Positions 10,811 through 23,594 of a stretch of 64,000 nucleotides of DNA are shown here, in pieces; position 1 is the stretch's first letter, and each line of letters starts with the position of its first letter. A model generated the notes under the pieces. It was not told the origin of the DNA and did no database searches. It saw nothing but the letters and a program-made list of their open reading frames with translations. The stretch comes from Pseudoclavibacter soli DSM 23366 (lineage in GTDB: Bacteria; Actinomycetota; Actinomycetes; Actinomycetales; Microbacteriaceae), in assembly GCF_000423505.1 (NCBI RefSeq), contig NZ_AUIC01000005.1, positions 169,758-233,757 on the forward strand, in the 5' to 3' direction. Made by a program: the position numbers and the translations under genes.

Positions 10811-11272
10811 ATGGCCAGAATCGGACTCACCGTCGAACACCCGGAGCTGCTGAGTGCGGCTGAGCAGCAAGCTGCGATCGAGGGCGCGGGCATCGACCAG
10901 CGTGCCAGCATCGCACCGCGCACCAGCGAAGACTGGCACTACCGGCTGCGTGAGGTGCTTGATCAGGCGGCGGCCGGCGACACCTTGGTGATCGCCAGTT
11001 TGAGCGTGCTGGGGTTTGGCGCGGTTGCCCTGCTTGACGCTCTGCAAGCGATCGCTGACGCCGAGGTGGGGTTGGTCTGCGCCGAAGACGGCATCGACAC
11101 GGCCGCAGACGAGACCTTCCTGACTCACGTGAGCCAGCTGAATCGCGCCATCGATGCCGGGCGCCTGGTGCAGGCGCGGGCGCTGATCGCGCAGGCCGCG
11201 CACCGCGGAGCCGTGACGCCGCCCAAGGCCCGCCTCGTCGACCGTGCCGCATGGGAGCGAGCGCAGCGCTGA
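10811..11272 (+). CDS. Resolvase-like protein lacking recombinase residues
   Basis: The 153-aa protein has the outline of a serine-recombinase N-terminal domain: a first strand ARIGLTVE, then GDTLVIASLSVLGFGAVALLDALQAIADAEVGLV, then EDGIDTAADETF. Active resolvases read GD.lvv..ldRLgRs at the matching place. Here the arginines are replaced (SVLGFG), and the N-terminal catalytic Ser/Arg motif is not seen. It is therefore probably not a recombinase. The C-terminus has a short basic region (PPKARLVDRAAWERAQR). A TAGACT hexamer at 10755 suggests a leader of about 45 nt. A GTG at 10799 is an alternative start. Confidence 0.6.
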   Translation: MARIGLTVEHPELLSAAEQQAAIEGAGIDQRASIAPRTSEDWHYRLREVLDQAAAGDTLVIASLSVLGFGAVALLDALQAIADAEVGLVCAEDGIDTAADETFLTHVSQLNRAIDAGRLVQARALIAQAAHRGAVTPPKARLVDRAAWERAQR

Positions 11273-11276
11273 CCGC

Positions 11277-11407
11277 GTACCGAACTGCCCAGCGATCACT
11301 GCGCGCCGCGCACTGACGCTCGGGTGTGTCGGGCGTCGGCCGCTTGCTGCCGGGGGCTGTGGTTGGGCCATGCGGGTTTTGCAGTCGATCGCTGGGCAGT
11401 TCGGTAC
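11277..11407. repeat. Element with 21-bp inverted termini
   Basis: The left end GTACCGAACTGCCCAGCGATC (11277-11297) is repeated exactly as its reverse complement at 11387-11407, around 89 bp of unique sequence. The same terminal motif, slightly altered, recurs at 16623-16807. The element fills the gap between two same-strand genes and has no open reading frame. It could be a miniature inverted-repeat element, a structured RNA or a regulatory hairpin. Confidence 0.75.
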
Positions 11408-11431
11408 AAGGTGCATGAGTAGACTGAAAAC

Positions 11432-12088
11432 ATGCCAGCCCGCAACGACCGAGTGCTCGACCCGAGGGCGCAGCGCACTCGACAGGCTCTGCGCACCGCG
11501 ATCATCAATCTGATCGCCTCGGGGCCGATCGAGGGCATCTCCATCTCTGACGTGGTGCGTGAGGCTGGCGTCAATCGCAGCTCGTTCTACGTGCACTACA
11601 GCGACCTCAACGAGCTGCTGGCCGACGCCTTCGAAGAGCTTGCCGTTGACGCCAACCAGATGAACATGATTTCGCCGGGGGCCTCTCACGACGCCGAGAC
11701 CGGCCTGCCCAAGACTCTGCTGCAGTATCTCAACCACATTGGTGAGTACAAAGAGGCCTATGCCTGGGCGCTCGGTCCCAAGGGGTCTGCAGCGGTCACA
11801 CACCGCCTGCGCGATCGCTTTCGGGGGATCATCGAGCAGTCGCTGCTGCAGTATGCCGACCGTCGAGTGGCCAAGCCGATCGGCTTCGACGCCGACGCAG
11901 CATACCTCGCCGGGGCGCTCATCGGCACCATCTCAGTGTGGCTCACTGAGGCGCCAGAGATTCCCGCGCAGCAGGTGAGCGTTTGGATCTGGCGCCAGCT
12001 ACAGGCCGACTTCCTGCGCGTGCTTGAGCGCTACGCCCTGACCAATCGGCCGGCACCGCGCATCCCCCGCCGCGGCCGACGCGGGTAG
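11432..12088 (+). CDS. TetR/AcrR-family transcriptional regulator
   Basis: The 218-aa protein has the N-terminal TetR HTH (TRQALRTAIINLIASGPIEG, ISISDVVREAGVNRSSFYVHYSDLNELLADAF) and a C-terminal ligand domain of the TetR_C_7-like sort, with a basic tail RIPRRGRRG. Its target is unknown. A TAGACT hexamer (11420-11425) lies 6 nt before the ATG, which suggests a leaderless transcript. It ends 2 bp from the convergent lipoprotein gene, so no terminator separates them. Confidence 0.9.
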   Translation: MPARNDRVLDPRAQRTRQALRTAIINLIASGPIEGISISDVVREAGVNRSSFYVHYSDLNELLADAFEELAVDANQMNMISPGASHDAETGLPKTLLQYLNHIGEYKEAYAWALGPKGSAAVTHRLRDRFRGIIEQSLLQYADRRVAKPIGFDADAAYLAGALIGTISVWLTEAPEIPAQQVSVWIWRQLQADFLRVLERYALTNRPAPRIPRRGRRG

Positions 12089-12090
12089 GT

Positions 12091-13278
12091 TCAGCGCACT
12101 ACCGTCACCGCATCGCCTAAGGTGTCGGTCACAAACTGATAGCGCTCGTCAGCGCTGCGTCCGCTGAACTCGCGGCGCACCGCGGCATCGGCATCGGCCA
12201 GCGGCAGGACGTTCAGGTCATGGCGAGTGGTCAGCGACGTGCCGACACTCACGAAGTCCATGAACGTGGGGGTGAAGCTGGCATCTTGCACCTCGACCGC
12301 GTCGTCGCCGGTCTGAACGAAGCTCCACTGGGCAACGCCACCGACTCGATTGTTCGCCGGCACCTGGGTGGAGAGCATGTTGCCGATCGAGTTCCAGACC
12401 AACGTGCGCCCGCCATCTGGGCGGTCGAACCACTGCACGGGCTCGAGTACGTGTGGGCCGGTGCCGATCACCACGTCGACCCCGGCGGCAACGAGCTTCT
12501 CGGTGAGCTGTCGCTGAGTCTCGTTGATGCCAGTCGAGTCTTCGGTGCCCCAATGCATCGAGACCATCACTGCATCGGCGTTGGCGCGAGCCTCGGCCAA
12601 CTGGCGATCGATGAGGTCGCCCTCGGTGCGATTGAGCCCATAGGTGGTGTGCAGCTGGTTGCTGTCGACGGTGTACGACAGCTGCGCCACGGTGATGCCG
12701 TTGACCTCGGCATAGCTCACGGCGTCTTGCTCGGCCTGGCTACGATTCGCCCCAGAGATGAGCAGTGGGTCGAGCCCATCCCAGGTGTTGCGAGTCAGGT
12801 CGATGTCGCTCTGCTCGTAGTCGGCCATGTGGTTGTTCGCCAGGTTGATCGCATTGCAGCCGACGTCGCGACTCAGGCTCTCGGCAAACTGCACCGGCGC
12901 ACGAAACTGCGGGTAAGTGGTGATTTGGGATGCGCTGGTTGCGCTCGAGAGCACCTCTTGGTTGCAGAACACGATATCGGAGCTCTGATAGACGGGTTTG
13001 ATCGCCGAGAAGTAGTGCCCGTAGTCGTATCCGGTGTCGGTGCGGGCCTCACTGTTGACCAGCATATGGGGCAGCATGTCGCCCATCGCGCTGACGGTGA
13101 CCTCGTGCGTCTCGGGTGTGGGTGAGGCAGAGGCCTCGGCTGCTGTCGCCGATCTCTCAGAGGGGTCTGCGCTCTCGGTGGTACCCGTGCATCCGGTGAG
13201 AGCAACAGCAGCGGTCAGGGTCAGCACGGCGGTGCCGCGCAGCAGGCCACGGCCTCTGAGTAAAGTCACATATCGCAC
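12091..13278 (-). CDS. CapA-family (PGA_cap) lipoprotein
   Basis: The 395-aa protein has a signal sequence with lipobox ALTGC near residue 30 and a Ser/Glu/Thr/Pro-rich spacer. A CapA-like metallophosphatase-fold domain follows, with SAMGDMLPH, NQEVLSS, INLANNHMADY, VMVSMHWGTE and IGTGPHVLEPVQ. This is the domain of poly-gamma-glutamate capsule protein CapA, but no capB or capC is present, so a polyglutamate role is not supported. It is probably a surface-anchored hydrolase of unknown substrate. It starts at GTG. Confidence 0.85.
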   Translation of the reverse strand: MRYVTLLRGRGLLRGTAVLTLTAAVALTGCTGTTESADPSERSATAAEASASPTPETHEVTVSAMGDMLPHMLVNSEARTDTGYDYGHYFSAIKPVYQSSDIVFCNQEVLSSATSASQITTYPQFRAPVQFAESLSRDVGCNAINLANNHMADYEQSDIDLTRNTWDGLDPLLISGANRSQAEQDAVSYAEVNGITVAQLSYTVDSNQLHTTYGLNRTEGDLIDRQLAEARANADAVMVSMHWGTEDSTGINETQRQLTEKLVAAGVDVVIGTGPHVLEPVQWFDRPDGGRTLVWNSIGNMLSTQVPANNRVGGVAQWSFVQTGDDAVEVQDASFTPTFMDFVSVGTSLTTRHDLNVLPLADADAAVRREFSGRSADERYQFVTDTLGDAVTVVR

Positions 13279-13380
13279 ACAGCTATGTTAGTGGGTCGCG
13301 GTTCCCAGTGATGCACGGGTGCCTGTGGGGCTCGACATGAGGTGTTCGATCCATCCGCGTATGGTGGATAGACTGGGCGC

Positions 13381-14190
13381 GTGACTGACGCCATCCCCAC
13401 GCCTTATGAAGACCTGCTGCGCGACGTGTTCGAGCACGGCACGCCCAAAGGCGACCGCACTGGCACGGGCACGCGCTCGCTGTTTGGGCGGCAGATCCGC
13501 TTCGACCTCTCGAAAGGCTTTCCCCTCATCACAACGAAGCGCGTGCACTTCAAATCGATTGCCTACGAGCTGCTGTGGTTTCTGCGCGGAGATTCCAACG
13601 TGTCGTGGCTGCGTGAGCACGGGGTGACCATCTGGGACGAATGGGCCGACGAACAGGGCGACCTCGGGCCGGTCTATGGCGTGCAGTGGCGTTCGTGGCC
13701 CACCCCCGACGGCGGGCACATCGACCAGATCGCGCAGGTCATCGACCAGCTGCGCACCGATCCCGATTCGCGGCGCATCATCGTTTCGGCCTGGAACGTC
13801 GCCGAGATTCCGCAGATGGCGCTGGCACCGTGTCACGCCTTCTTCCAGTTCTATGTCGCCGACGGCAAATTGTCGACGCAGCTCTACCAGCGGTCAGCCG
13901 ACATGTTCTTGGGTGTGCCCTTCAACATTGCCAGCTACGCGCTGCTGACGCACATGATCGCTCAGCAGGTCGGCCTCGAGGTCGGTGATTTCGTGTGGAC
14001 AGGCGGTGACTGCCATATCTATGACAACCACGTGGAACAGGTCGCGCGCCAGCTGGAACGCGAGCCGTACCCGTATCCGACCCTGCGCATCCTGCGAAAG
14101 CCCGAGAGTATCTTCGACTACAACTACGACGACTTCGAGGTTGTCGATTACCAGCACCATCCGGGCATCAAGGCGCCCGTGGCGGTCTGA
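13381..14190 (+). CDS. thyA: Thymidylate synthase ThyA
   Basis: The 269-aa enzyme converts dUMP to dTMP using methylene-tetrahydrofolate and releases dihydrofolate. The nucleophile is C151 in [18 protein letters not shown] near the N-terminus and [20 protein letters not shown] bind dUMP and folate. Length and order are standard. The GTG start lies 6 nt after TAGACT (13369-13374), typical of a leaderless start. folA follows 8 bp later, so dihydrofolate is recycled by its neighbour. Confidence 0.96.
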   Translation: MTDAIPTPYEDLLRDVFEHGTPKGDRTGTGTRSLFGRQIRFDLSKGFPLITTKRVHFKSIAYELLWFLRGDSNVSWLREHGVTIWDEWADEQGDLGPVYGVQWRSWPTPDGGHIDQIAQVIDQLRTDPDSRRIIVSAWNVAEIPQMALAPCHAFFQFYVADGKLSTQLYQRSADMFLGVPFNIASYALLTHMIAQQVGLEVGDFVWTGGDCHIYDNHVEQVARQLEREPYPYPTLRILRKPESIFDYNYDDFEVVDYQHHPGIKAPVAV

Positions 14191-14198
14191 GGCCCACG

Positions 14199-14909
14199 AT
14201 GGCACGGCGTGCACTGGTCGGCTTGGTCTGGGCTCAAGACCGGCGCGGGGTGATTGGGGCAGCTGGCGGCATGCCGTGGCATGTGCCCGAAGATCTCGCG
14301 CACTTCAAAGCGGTCACTATGGGTGCGCCTGTGGTGATGGGGCGCCGCACGTGGGATTCGCTGAATCCGCGGTTTCGGCCGCTGCCGGGGCGTACCAACA
14401 TCGTGGTCACTAGGCAAGCAGGATGGCCCAGCCCAGCCCCAGCCTCGGCTGCGGGCGGGGGTGCTGAGCCCGATGCCGCGATGGCCGCCGCGCTCGCTGA
14501 GGGTCGGCTGCGTGTGGCGCACGGTCTGCGCGAGGGGCTGCAGATGGCTGTTGAACCGCTGCGCGAGGCGCATCGGCAGGGAGTGCTCGATGCGGCGCGC
14601 GGGGGCGTTGCAGGTGGTACTTATGCACGGGTCGACGGTGCGGGTGCTGGGGCTGGGGCCGGCGCTGGCGAAGCCGATGCGTGGGTCATCGGCGGTGCGC
14701 AGCTGTTTGCTGAGGCGCTCGACGCCGGAGTGGTCAGCGTGATTGAGCGCACGCTGCTCGACCTTGACGTCACCGAGCGAGGGGTTGTCGCCGACACGTT
14801 TGCGCCCGAGCTCGACGAACGCTGGCAGCCCGTGCCCGAGGCTGGCACCGATTGGGAGTTTTCACGCTCCGGCGTGCGCTACCGATTCGAGCGGCTCGTG
14901 CGCGCCTGA
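14199..14909 (+). CDS. folA: Dihydrofolate reductase with large insertion
   Basis: This enzyme reduces dihydrofolate to tetrahydrofolate with NADPH. The N-terminal half is standard ([51 protein letters not shown]), and the C-terminal half resumes with [13 protein letters not shown]. The protein is 236 aa against about 160-190 for the family. Residues 73-159 form an Ala/Gly/Pro-rich insertion, ending in a run of Gly-Ala repeats, where usual enzymes have only about 30 residues before VIGG. All catalytic motifs are intact, so activity is expected. Confidence 0.93.
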   Translation: MARRALVGLVWAQDRRGVIGAAGGMPWHVPEDLAHFKAVTMGAPVVMGRRTWDSLNPRFRPLPGRTNIVVTRQAGWPSPAPASAAGGGAEPDAAMAAALAEGRLRVAHGLREGLQMAVEPLREAHRQGVLDAARGGVAGGTYARVDGAGAGAGAGAGEADAWVIGGAQLFAEALDAGVVSVIERTLLDLDVTERGVVADTFAPELDERWQPVPEAGTDWEFSRSGVRYRFERLVRA

Positions 14910-15129
14910 GTCAAGTCGGTGCCGCGGCGGTGACCGAGTGTGGTTTGTGCAGTACACCCAGTGCTGGCAGATTGGCACGTGCTGCCGCGATGCTTGTGCG
15001 TCGTTTGTGCACGCATTCGCAGGCTTTGACTGCGTAAACGACGCCCAAATGCTCTGTGGGGCCGTGCACAGGAATGCGAGCGACAGCCACCGCGGCGGCA
15101 ACTCTTGAGGGCTCGAGCCGGCTTGAGGC
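14910..15129. other. Intergenic with a hairpin between convergent genes
   Basis: GCGTCGTTT (14998-15006) pairs with AAACGACGC (15036-15044), a 9-bp stem with a 29-nt loop, between convergent folA and the gene at 15130. No gene is seen. A bidirectional termination role is possible, but there is no T-run. Confidence 0.4.
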
Positions 15130-15627
15130 CTACGCGCCGATGGCTGATGCGGCGAGCCAGGCATCCTGCTGGCTGGGAAAAACCACGGTGTACATGCGCC
15201 CGTCATAGGTGCGCACGCGAATTGCCGCGGGGCCGCCGAGGGTGAGCTTGATGCCGCCGGCGGCTTTCGGCTTGCCAGTGGTCACCCAGTCGAGGCCCGA
15301 AACGGCGAAGTCGTCGGTGCCGAGTACGACCGACTCGACGATGTCGCGCCGTTCGAGCACGGAGCGGTGAAATGGCGCTGAGAAGCGCACCTCATCTGGG
15401 GTGACGGTGATGCGGATGACCGCCCAATGCAGCCACCAGATCGCCAGCAGCACGAGCGAGACGATGATGGTCGCACCCATCGCAAAGGCCACCACCGGGT
15501 TGTTCATCTCGAGGCTGGTGGTGATCACGGTGGCGGTGAGAAACAGGAGCGGTGCGAGGGTGATCCAGCGCGTCCAGGCAGGGGGTCGCACGGCGAAAAC
15601 CTGGGTGCTGTCGCCTGAGCTGCTCAT
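15130..15627 (-). CDS. Membrane protein with PH-like domain
   Basis: The 165-aa protein has two membrane segments (about residues 20-40 and 47-67), followed by a beta-rich cytoplasmic domain. That domain has the layout of bacterial PH domains: ITVTPDEVRFSAPFHRSVLERRDIVESV, a central IKLTLGGPAAIRVRTY and a final helix DAWLAASAIGA. I do not recognise a named family. A TACCCT hexamer ends 6 nt before the ATG, which supports this start. Confidence 0.7.
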   Translation of the reverse strand: MSSSGDSTQVFAVRPPAWTRWITLAPLLFLTATVITTSLEMNNPVVAFAMGATIIVSLVLLAIWWLHWAVIRITVTPDEVRFSAPFHRSVLERRDIVESVVLGTDDFAVSGLDWVTTGKPKAAGGIKLTLGGPAAIRVRTYDGRMYTVVFPSQQDAWLAASAIGA

Positions 15628-15762
15628 AGGGCAAGGGTATCAAGGGGGCAGGGGCGTGCGGTGGTGCGCGATTTCACCTTCGCGTGCAGGATATCGACAG
15701 CGAGGCGTGCTTTGCCGTGAAACTGTGCGCACAGGGTTGAGATCGTGCGCACGTGCGCCGGG

Positions 15763-16605
15763 CTATTCGGGTATCTCAGTGACGAAGTCGATCAACTGCT
15801 CGACCCGGCCGGTCAGCGCGGGTTCGAGGTCGCGATAGGTGCGCACCTGCGCCAAAATGCGCTGCCAGGCACGACCGGTGTCGGCCGCGGTCTCGTGCGG
15901 CCAGCCGAGCGCCGCGCAGATGCCGAGCTTCCACTCGACGTTGCGCGGAATGGTCGGCCACTTAGCGAGCCCCACGCGTTCGGGCTTGACCGCCTGCCAG
16001 ATGTCGACGAATGGATGCCCGACGACGAGCACCGCATCACGCGTCAGCGCCTGGGGCAGGGCGTCGACGAGTCGTGACTCTTTCGACCCCTCGACGAGGT
16101 GGTCGACGAGCACGCCCATGCGGCGTGTCGGCCCCGGTGCGAAGTCGGCCACCACCTCGGCCAAGTGGTCGACGCCGAGCAACTGCTCGACCACGACGCC
16201 CGTGGCCTTGAGATCGTCGCCCCACACCTTTGCCACCAGCTCGGCATCGTGCTTGCCCTCGACGAACAGCCTGCTGGCGCGCGCGACGCGTGCGCGCTGG
16301 TTTGGATCGACCCGCATGCCTGAGACGCCGATGTGGTGCTGCGGTGCTGCGGCGCGCGCAGTGGGGCGCTGCAGATCGACGGGTTCGCCCTCGTACATCA
16401 GGCCGGGCCCCCAGGTGAAGATTCGCACCGCACCGTGGCGGTCTTCGAGTGAGAGAGTCGCTGCGTCGTAACGCACCAGCGCTCCAACGAACCCGGATGC
16501 TGGGTCTTCGTAGACCTCGCCGAGCTGTGCGGCCAGCCGTCTCGCGCCCACCGTGTGCTGCCATGAGCGGTCGGCCAGTGGGTCGGAGTAACGGCCATCG
16601 AACAT
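15763..16605 (-). CDS. DUF3097 protein
   Basis: The 280-aa cytoplasmic protein matches the actinobacterial DUF3097 family. It has DVVVEDRHGAVRIFTWG-like strands near residue 60, then SGMRVDPNQRARVARASRLFVEGKHDAELVAKVWGDDL. The EGKHD segment resembles the catalytic acidic motif of Toprim-like domains, so a nucleic-acid role is possible. The start at 16605 is supported by TACACT ending 7 nt upstream. The frame is open further upstream, but only through the repeat region. Confidence 0.85.
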   Translation of the reverse strand: MFDGRYSDPLADRSWQHTVGARRLAAQLGEVYEDPASGFVGALVRYDAATLSLEDRHGAVRIFTWGPGLMYEGEPVDLQRPTARAAAPQHHIGVSGMRVDPNQRARVARASRLFVEGKHDAELVAKVWGDDLKATGVVVEQLLGVDHLAEVVADFAPGPTRRMGVLVDHLVEGSKESRLVDALPQALTRDAVLVVGHPFVDIWQAVKPERVGLAKWPTIPRNVEWKLGICAALGWPHETAADTGRAWQRILAQVRTYRDLEPALTGRVEQLIDFVTEIPE

Positions 16606-16622
16606 GCCTCCCAGTGTAGGGC

Positions 16623-16807
16623 GTGCACTCCTGCCCAGTGATCGTTGCACGGTTGGAATTGGTGCGGTGTTGTTCGTGGGATTGGTGCGGCAGATGTGGG
16701 GTTTCGGCGGGGTGTTGTGCGCGTTGGTGTGGTGATCGGTGGGCAGGACGGTACGTGTGGCTGCGCGATGGCGGCGTTGGTGTGGTGATCGCTGGGCAGC
16801 ACGGTAC
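16623..16807. repeat. Cluster of three copies of the inverted-repeat motif
   Basis: Three versions of the terminal motif of the 11277-11407 element occur between DUF3097 and hrpA: 16623-16643 (GTGCACTCCTGCCCAGTGATC), 16732-16754 and 16785-16807 (both of the form GTGATCGNTGGGCAGNACGGTAC). The last two lie in a 53-bp tandem duplication. The first faces the other two, so it and the 16732-16754 copy bound a 132-bp segment, close to the 131-bp element at 11.3 kb. Confidence 0.75.
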
Positions 16808-16829
16808 GCAAGAGAACGCGCCCGCCAGG

Positions 16830-20689
<3,860 letters not shown>

Positions 20690-20693
<4 letters not shown>

Positions 20694-22264
20694 GTCCACA
20701 GCCCCGGGATCCAGGAGTGCAGCACCCAGAAGCCGTAGGGCACGGACTGGCCGACCCACAACGGGTAGAAGAAGGCGCTCACTGCCACGGCGAGCACGGT
20801 GAACGCCGCGATGCCGAGTGACGAACGCCGACGGGCGATCACGGCATGCACCGACAGATCGCGGTCGTCAGGCAGCAGCTGCCGGAAGGCGTAGACCAGC
20901 GCGAGAATGACGAAGGGCTGCCAGGCCACGGCATAGAAGAAGAACACCGTGCGCCCGAGGTAGAACAGCCAGGGCAGGTAGCCGGCGGCGAAGGCCATCA
21001 GCACCGCACCGGCACGCCAGTCGCGGTGGCGAATGAGCACGTAGAGCAGCAACAGCAGTGCGAGGTGCCCGCCCCACCACAGCAGGGGGTTCGCCACTGA
21101 CGAGACGGTGCCGATGCAGCTGGTGGCCGAAGTGCAGCCGTCGACACCGGGCTCGGTGATCTCGCGCCAGAACAGCGTGGGGCGCAGCATCAACGGCCAG
21201 GTCAGCGGGTTTGAGGCCCAGGCGTGCGGCACGGCCAGGCTGGTGTGAAAGTTGTAGGCGAGCCGGTGGTATTCGATCAGCGAGCGCAGCGCATCGGGCA
21301 GCCAGGCCTGCCAGCCGGTGGCGGGGTGCTCGGCGCCCCACTGTCGACCCCAGCCGTCGGCAGTGACCAGCCAGCCGGTCCAGGAGAGCAGATAGACGGC
21401 GATCACGGTCGGCAGCATGATCAGTGCGTTGATGGCGCTCTGCGCCAGTGAATACAGGGGCCAGCGGTGCAGCCGAGGCTCGGAGCGCGGCAGGTCGCGT
21501 TGGGCGATGCGGCGCCGTACCAGCAGGCCGTCGATCACAGTGTAGAGGCCGAAGGTGGCAGCGAAGTAGAGCCCCGACCACTTCACGCTGGTGGCGCAGC
21601 CGAGCAGCACGGCGGTGGCCAACAGCCAGGGGCGCCACCAGACGAGCGCTGCACGGGTGGCAACCAGCCGCTGCCGATACCATCGCCGATCGAGCAGCAG
21701 CGTGCCGAACGCGGCGGTGACGAATAAGCCGATGAACACGTCGAGCAGGCCCGTGCGACTCATCACGATGGCCAGCCCGTCGATGGCGAGGAAGCCTCCG
21801 GCGAGGGTGCCGAGCACGGCACTGCGGCACACATAGGTGGCGATGATCGCCAGCAGCAGCACCGTCAGGGTGCCGGCGATGGCCGTAGATAGCCGCCAGC
21901 TCCAGGGCTGAGTGGGATCGGCGCGCATGCCCAGCCAGATCAGCCATTTGCCCAATGGCGGATGCACCACGAACGACCCCGTGCCGTTCAGAAACGAGTT
22001 GACATCGCCCGACTCGAAGGCAGGGTTGGGGGTCTCGGGCCACTTGGCCTCGTTGCCGCGTGCGCCGAGGCTCCAGGCGTCTTTGACGTAGTAGGTCTCG
22101 TCGAACACCAGCACGTTGGGCCAGCCGAGGTTGGTGAAGCGCAGCAGTGCCGCCAGCAAGGTGACCCCGATGGGGCCGGTGATGCGCAGGTCGTACCACT
22201 GGGTGGGCCGCCGCTGCCCGCGAACGCTCGCATGGCGGGCGATGACGGGAGCGGAGGAGGGCAT
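20690..22264 (-). CDS. Protein O-mannosyltransferase (GT39, PMT family)
   Basis: This 524-aa multi-pass membrane enzyme transfers mannose from a polyprenyl-phosphate donor to Ser/Thr of secreted proteins. The first extracytoplasmic loop carries the catalytic Asp-Glu in FDETYYVKDAWSL, and a conserved NSFLNGTGSFVVHPPLGKW follows. About ten membrane segments alternate with loops, as in actinobacterial Pmt. TAGACT ends 6 nt before the ATG, so the transcript is probably leaderless. It is translationally coupled to hrpA. Confidence 0.92.
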
Positions 22265-22296
22265 GCGCCCAGTCTACGGAACACCACAGACGTCGG

Positions 22297-22893
22297 TCAT
22301 TCGACGCCTCGGGCCGTCATAGCATCGGCCAGTTCGTCGGCGTGTTTGAGCGTCATGACCAGCAGCGGCACGGCATACGCACGGATGCTGCGGCGCGTAC
22401 CACGTGCAGCCTGCGCTTCATCGATGGTGCGGGCGAATGCTGCGATGACTGGGATCGCGGCGAGTGCGAGCGACATGGTCAGGGCCACCCGGTCGGGGTT
22501 GATGCGTATGAGTCGCAGCGGAGCGAGCCCGCGAGAGAGCGCGTCGAGCATGGCAGTGGTAGTGGTGGTCAGCGTGATCAGTGCGGCGAGCACCAGCACA
22601 GCACCCACCCGCAGCACGGCGAAGGCGGCGGGCTGCCAGCCGTCGAAGATCAGCAGGGCGACACCGATGGCGAGCAGCAGCCATTTGGCCGCCCACCATT
22701 GGCGAGCGAACTCACCCAAGCCGAGTCGGGCCACGAGGTAGAGCACTGCGGCAAGCGCCGCGAGCGTGGCCGGCACCCAGAGCGTGCGCGGGGCGAGAGC
22801 AACGGCAAGGGCGGCAAACATGAGAGCCAGCAGTTTGACGCCGGCGGGGGTGCGATGCACCAAACTGTCGCCGGGGCGGTACAGCGTGATCAT
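22297..22893 (-). CDS. bioN: ECF transporter T component BioN
   Basis: The 198-aa membrane protein of the EcfT family transmits ATPase movement to the substrate-binding subunit BioY. Five membrane segments are visible, and the coupling helix region includes ALSRGLAPLRLI and ARGTRRSIRAY (the Ala-Arg-Gly motif). The start ATG overlaps the bioM stop (ATGA); a longer frame upstream is inside bioM. It is the last gene of bioY-M-N. Confidence 0.92.
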   Translation of the reverse strand: MITLYRPGDSLVHRTPAGVKLLALMFAALAVALAPRTLWVPATLAALAAVLYLVARLGLGEFARQWWAAKWLLLAIGVALLIFDGWQPAAFAVLRVGAVLVLAALITLTTTTTAMLDALSRGLAPLRLIRINPDRVALTMSLALAAIPVIAAFARTIDEAQAARGTRRSIRAYAVPLLVMTLKHADELADAMTARGVE

Positions 22894-23594
22894 GCGAACT
22901 CGGCGCGGTATTCGGCGATGAGTTCGGCCGGGTCGCCGACTCGGGAGATGGTGCCGTGGGCGAAGCGCACCGCCACGTCGCACCGGGCCGCCAGCTCGAG
23001 GTCATGGGTGGCGATCACGACCGGCTGGGTGAGTTCGTCGATGAGCAGGTCGCCCACCAGGCGCGCGTTGGGCAGGTCGAGCATGGTCGTGGGCTCGTCG
23101 GCGAGCACCAAGCCGGGTTCGCGGATCAGCACCGCGCCAATGGCCAGCAGTTGTTTCTGGCCGCCCGACAAGGTGTGGGCCGAGCTGTCGGCGTGATCGG
23201 CCAGGCCATGTGCGGCCAGCCAGGTGTCGACGCGTTCGGCGATCACCGCGCGGTCGAGGCGCCGCCCGTTCTCGTCGCGCACGCCGCGCAACGAGAAGGC
23301 GAGATCTTCGCGGGCGGTGGGCATCACGATCTGCGCGTCGGGGTTGGTGAAGATGAACCCGACATGACGGTGCAGTCGTCGCGCCTCGTACGCCGGATCG
23401 ATGCCGTGCACGCTGATGGTGCCGGTGGTCGGCGGCACCAGCCCGTCGAGCAGCCGCAGCAGAGTTGATTTACCCGAGCCGTTGGCTCCGATCACGGCGA
23501 TGCGGTGGGCCTCGAGCGTGACGGTCAGATCATGCACGATGTGTCTGCCGCCGAGCTCGAGGCCCACCGCCTCAAGGCTGATCGCCTGGGTCAT
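22890..23594 (-). CDS. bioM: ECF transporter ATPase BioM
   Basis: The 234-aa ABC ATPase has Walker A GANGSGKST (36-44), a Q-loop in the FTNPDAQIV region, signature LSGGQKQLLAIG, Walker B LVLADEPTT and the H-switch VIATHDLE. It powers biotin import with BioY and BioN on the cytoplasmic side. It overlaps both neighbours by 4 bp. Only one ATPase gene is present, as in dedicated BioMNY transporters. Confidence 0.93.
   Translation of the reverse strand: MTQAISLEAVGLELGGRHIVHDLTVTLEAHRIAVIGANGSGKSTLLRLLDGLVPPTTGTISVHGIDPAYEARRLHRHVGFIFTNPDAQIVMPTAREDLAFSLRGVRDENGRRLDRAVIAERVDTWLAAHGLADHADSSAHTLSGGQKQLLAIGAVLIREPGLVLADEPTTMLDLPNARLVGDLLIDELTQPVVIATHDLELAARCDVAVRFAHGTISRVGDPAELIAEYRAEFA

Noticed and set aside
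16721..16807. Possible CRISPR-like repeat
   Set aside because: Only two tandem copies with 53-bp period, no further spacers and no cas genes. It fits the inverted-repeat element instead.
20868..22199. 443-aa alternative frame inside the mannosyltransferase gene
   Set aside because: Same strand but another frame, Arg/His/Pro-rich, no membrane pattern. The PMT frame has catalytic and membrane features.
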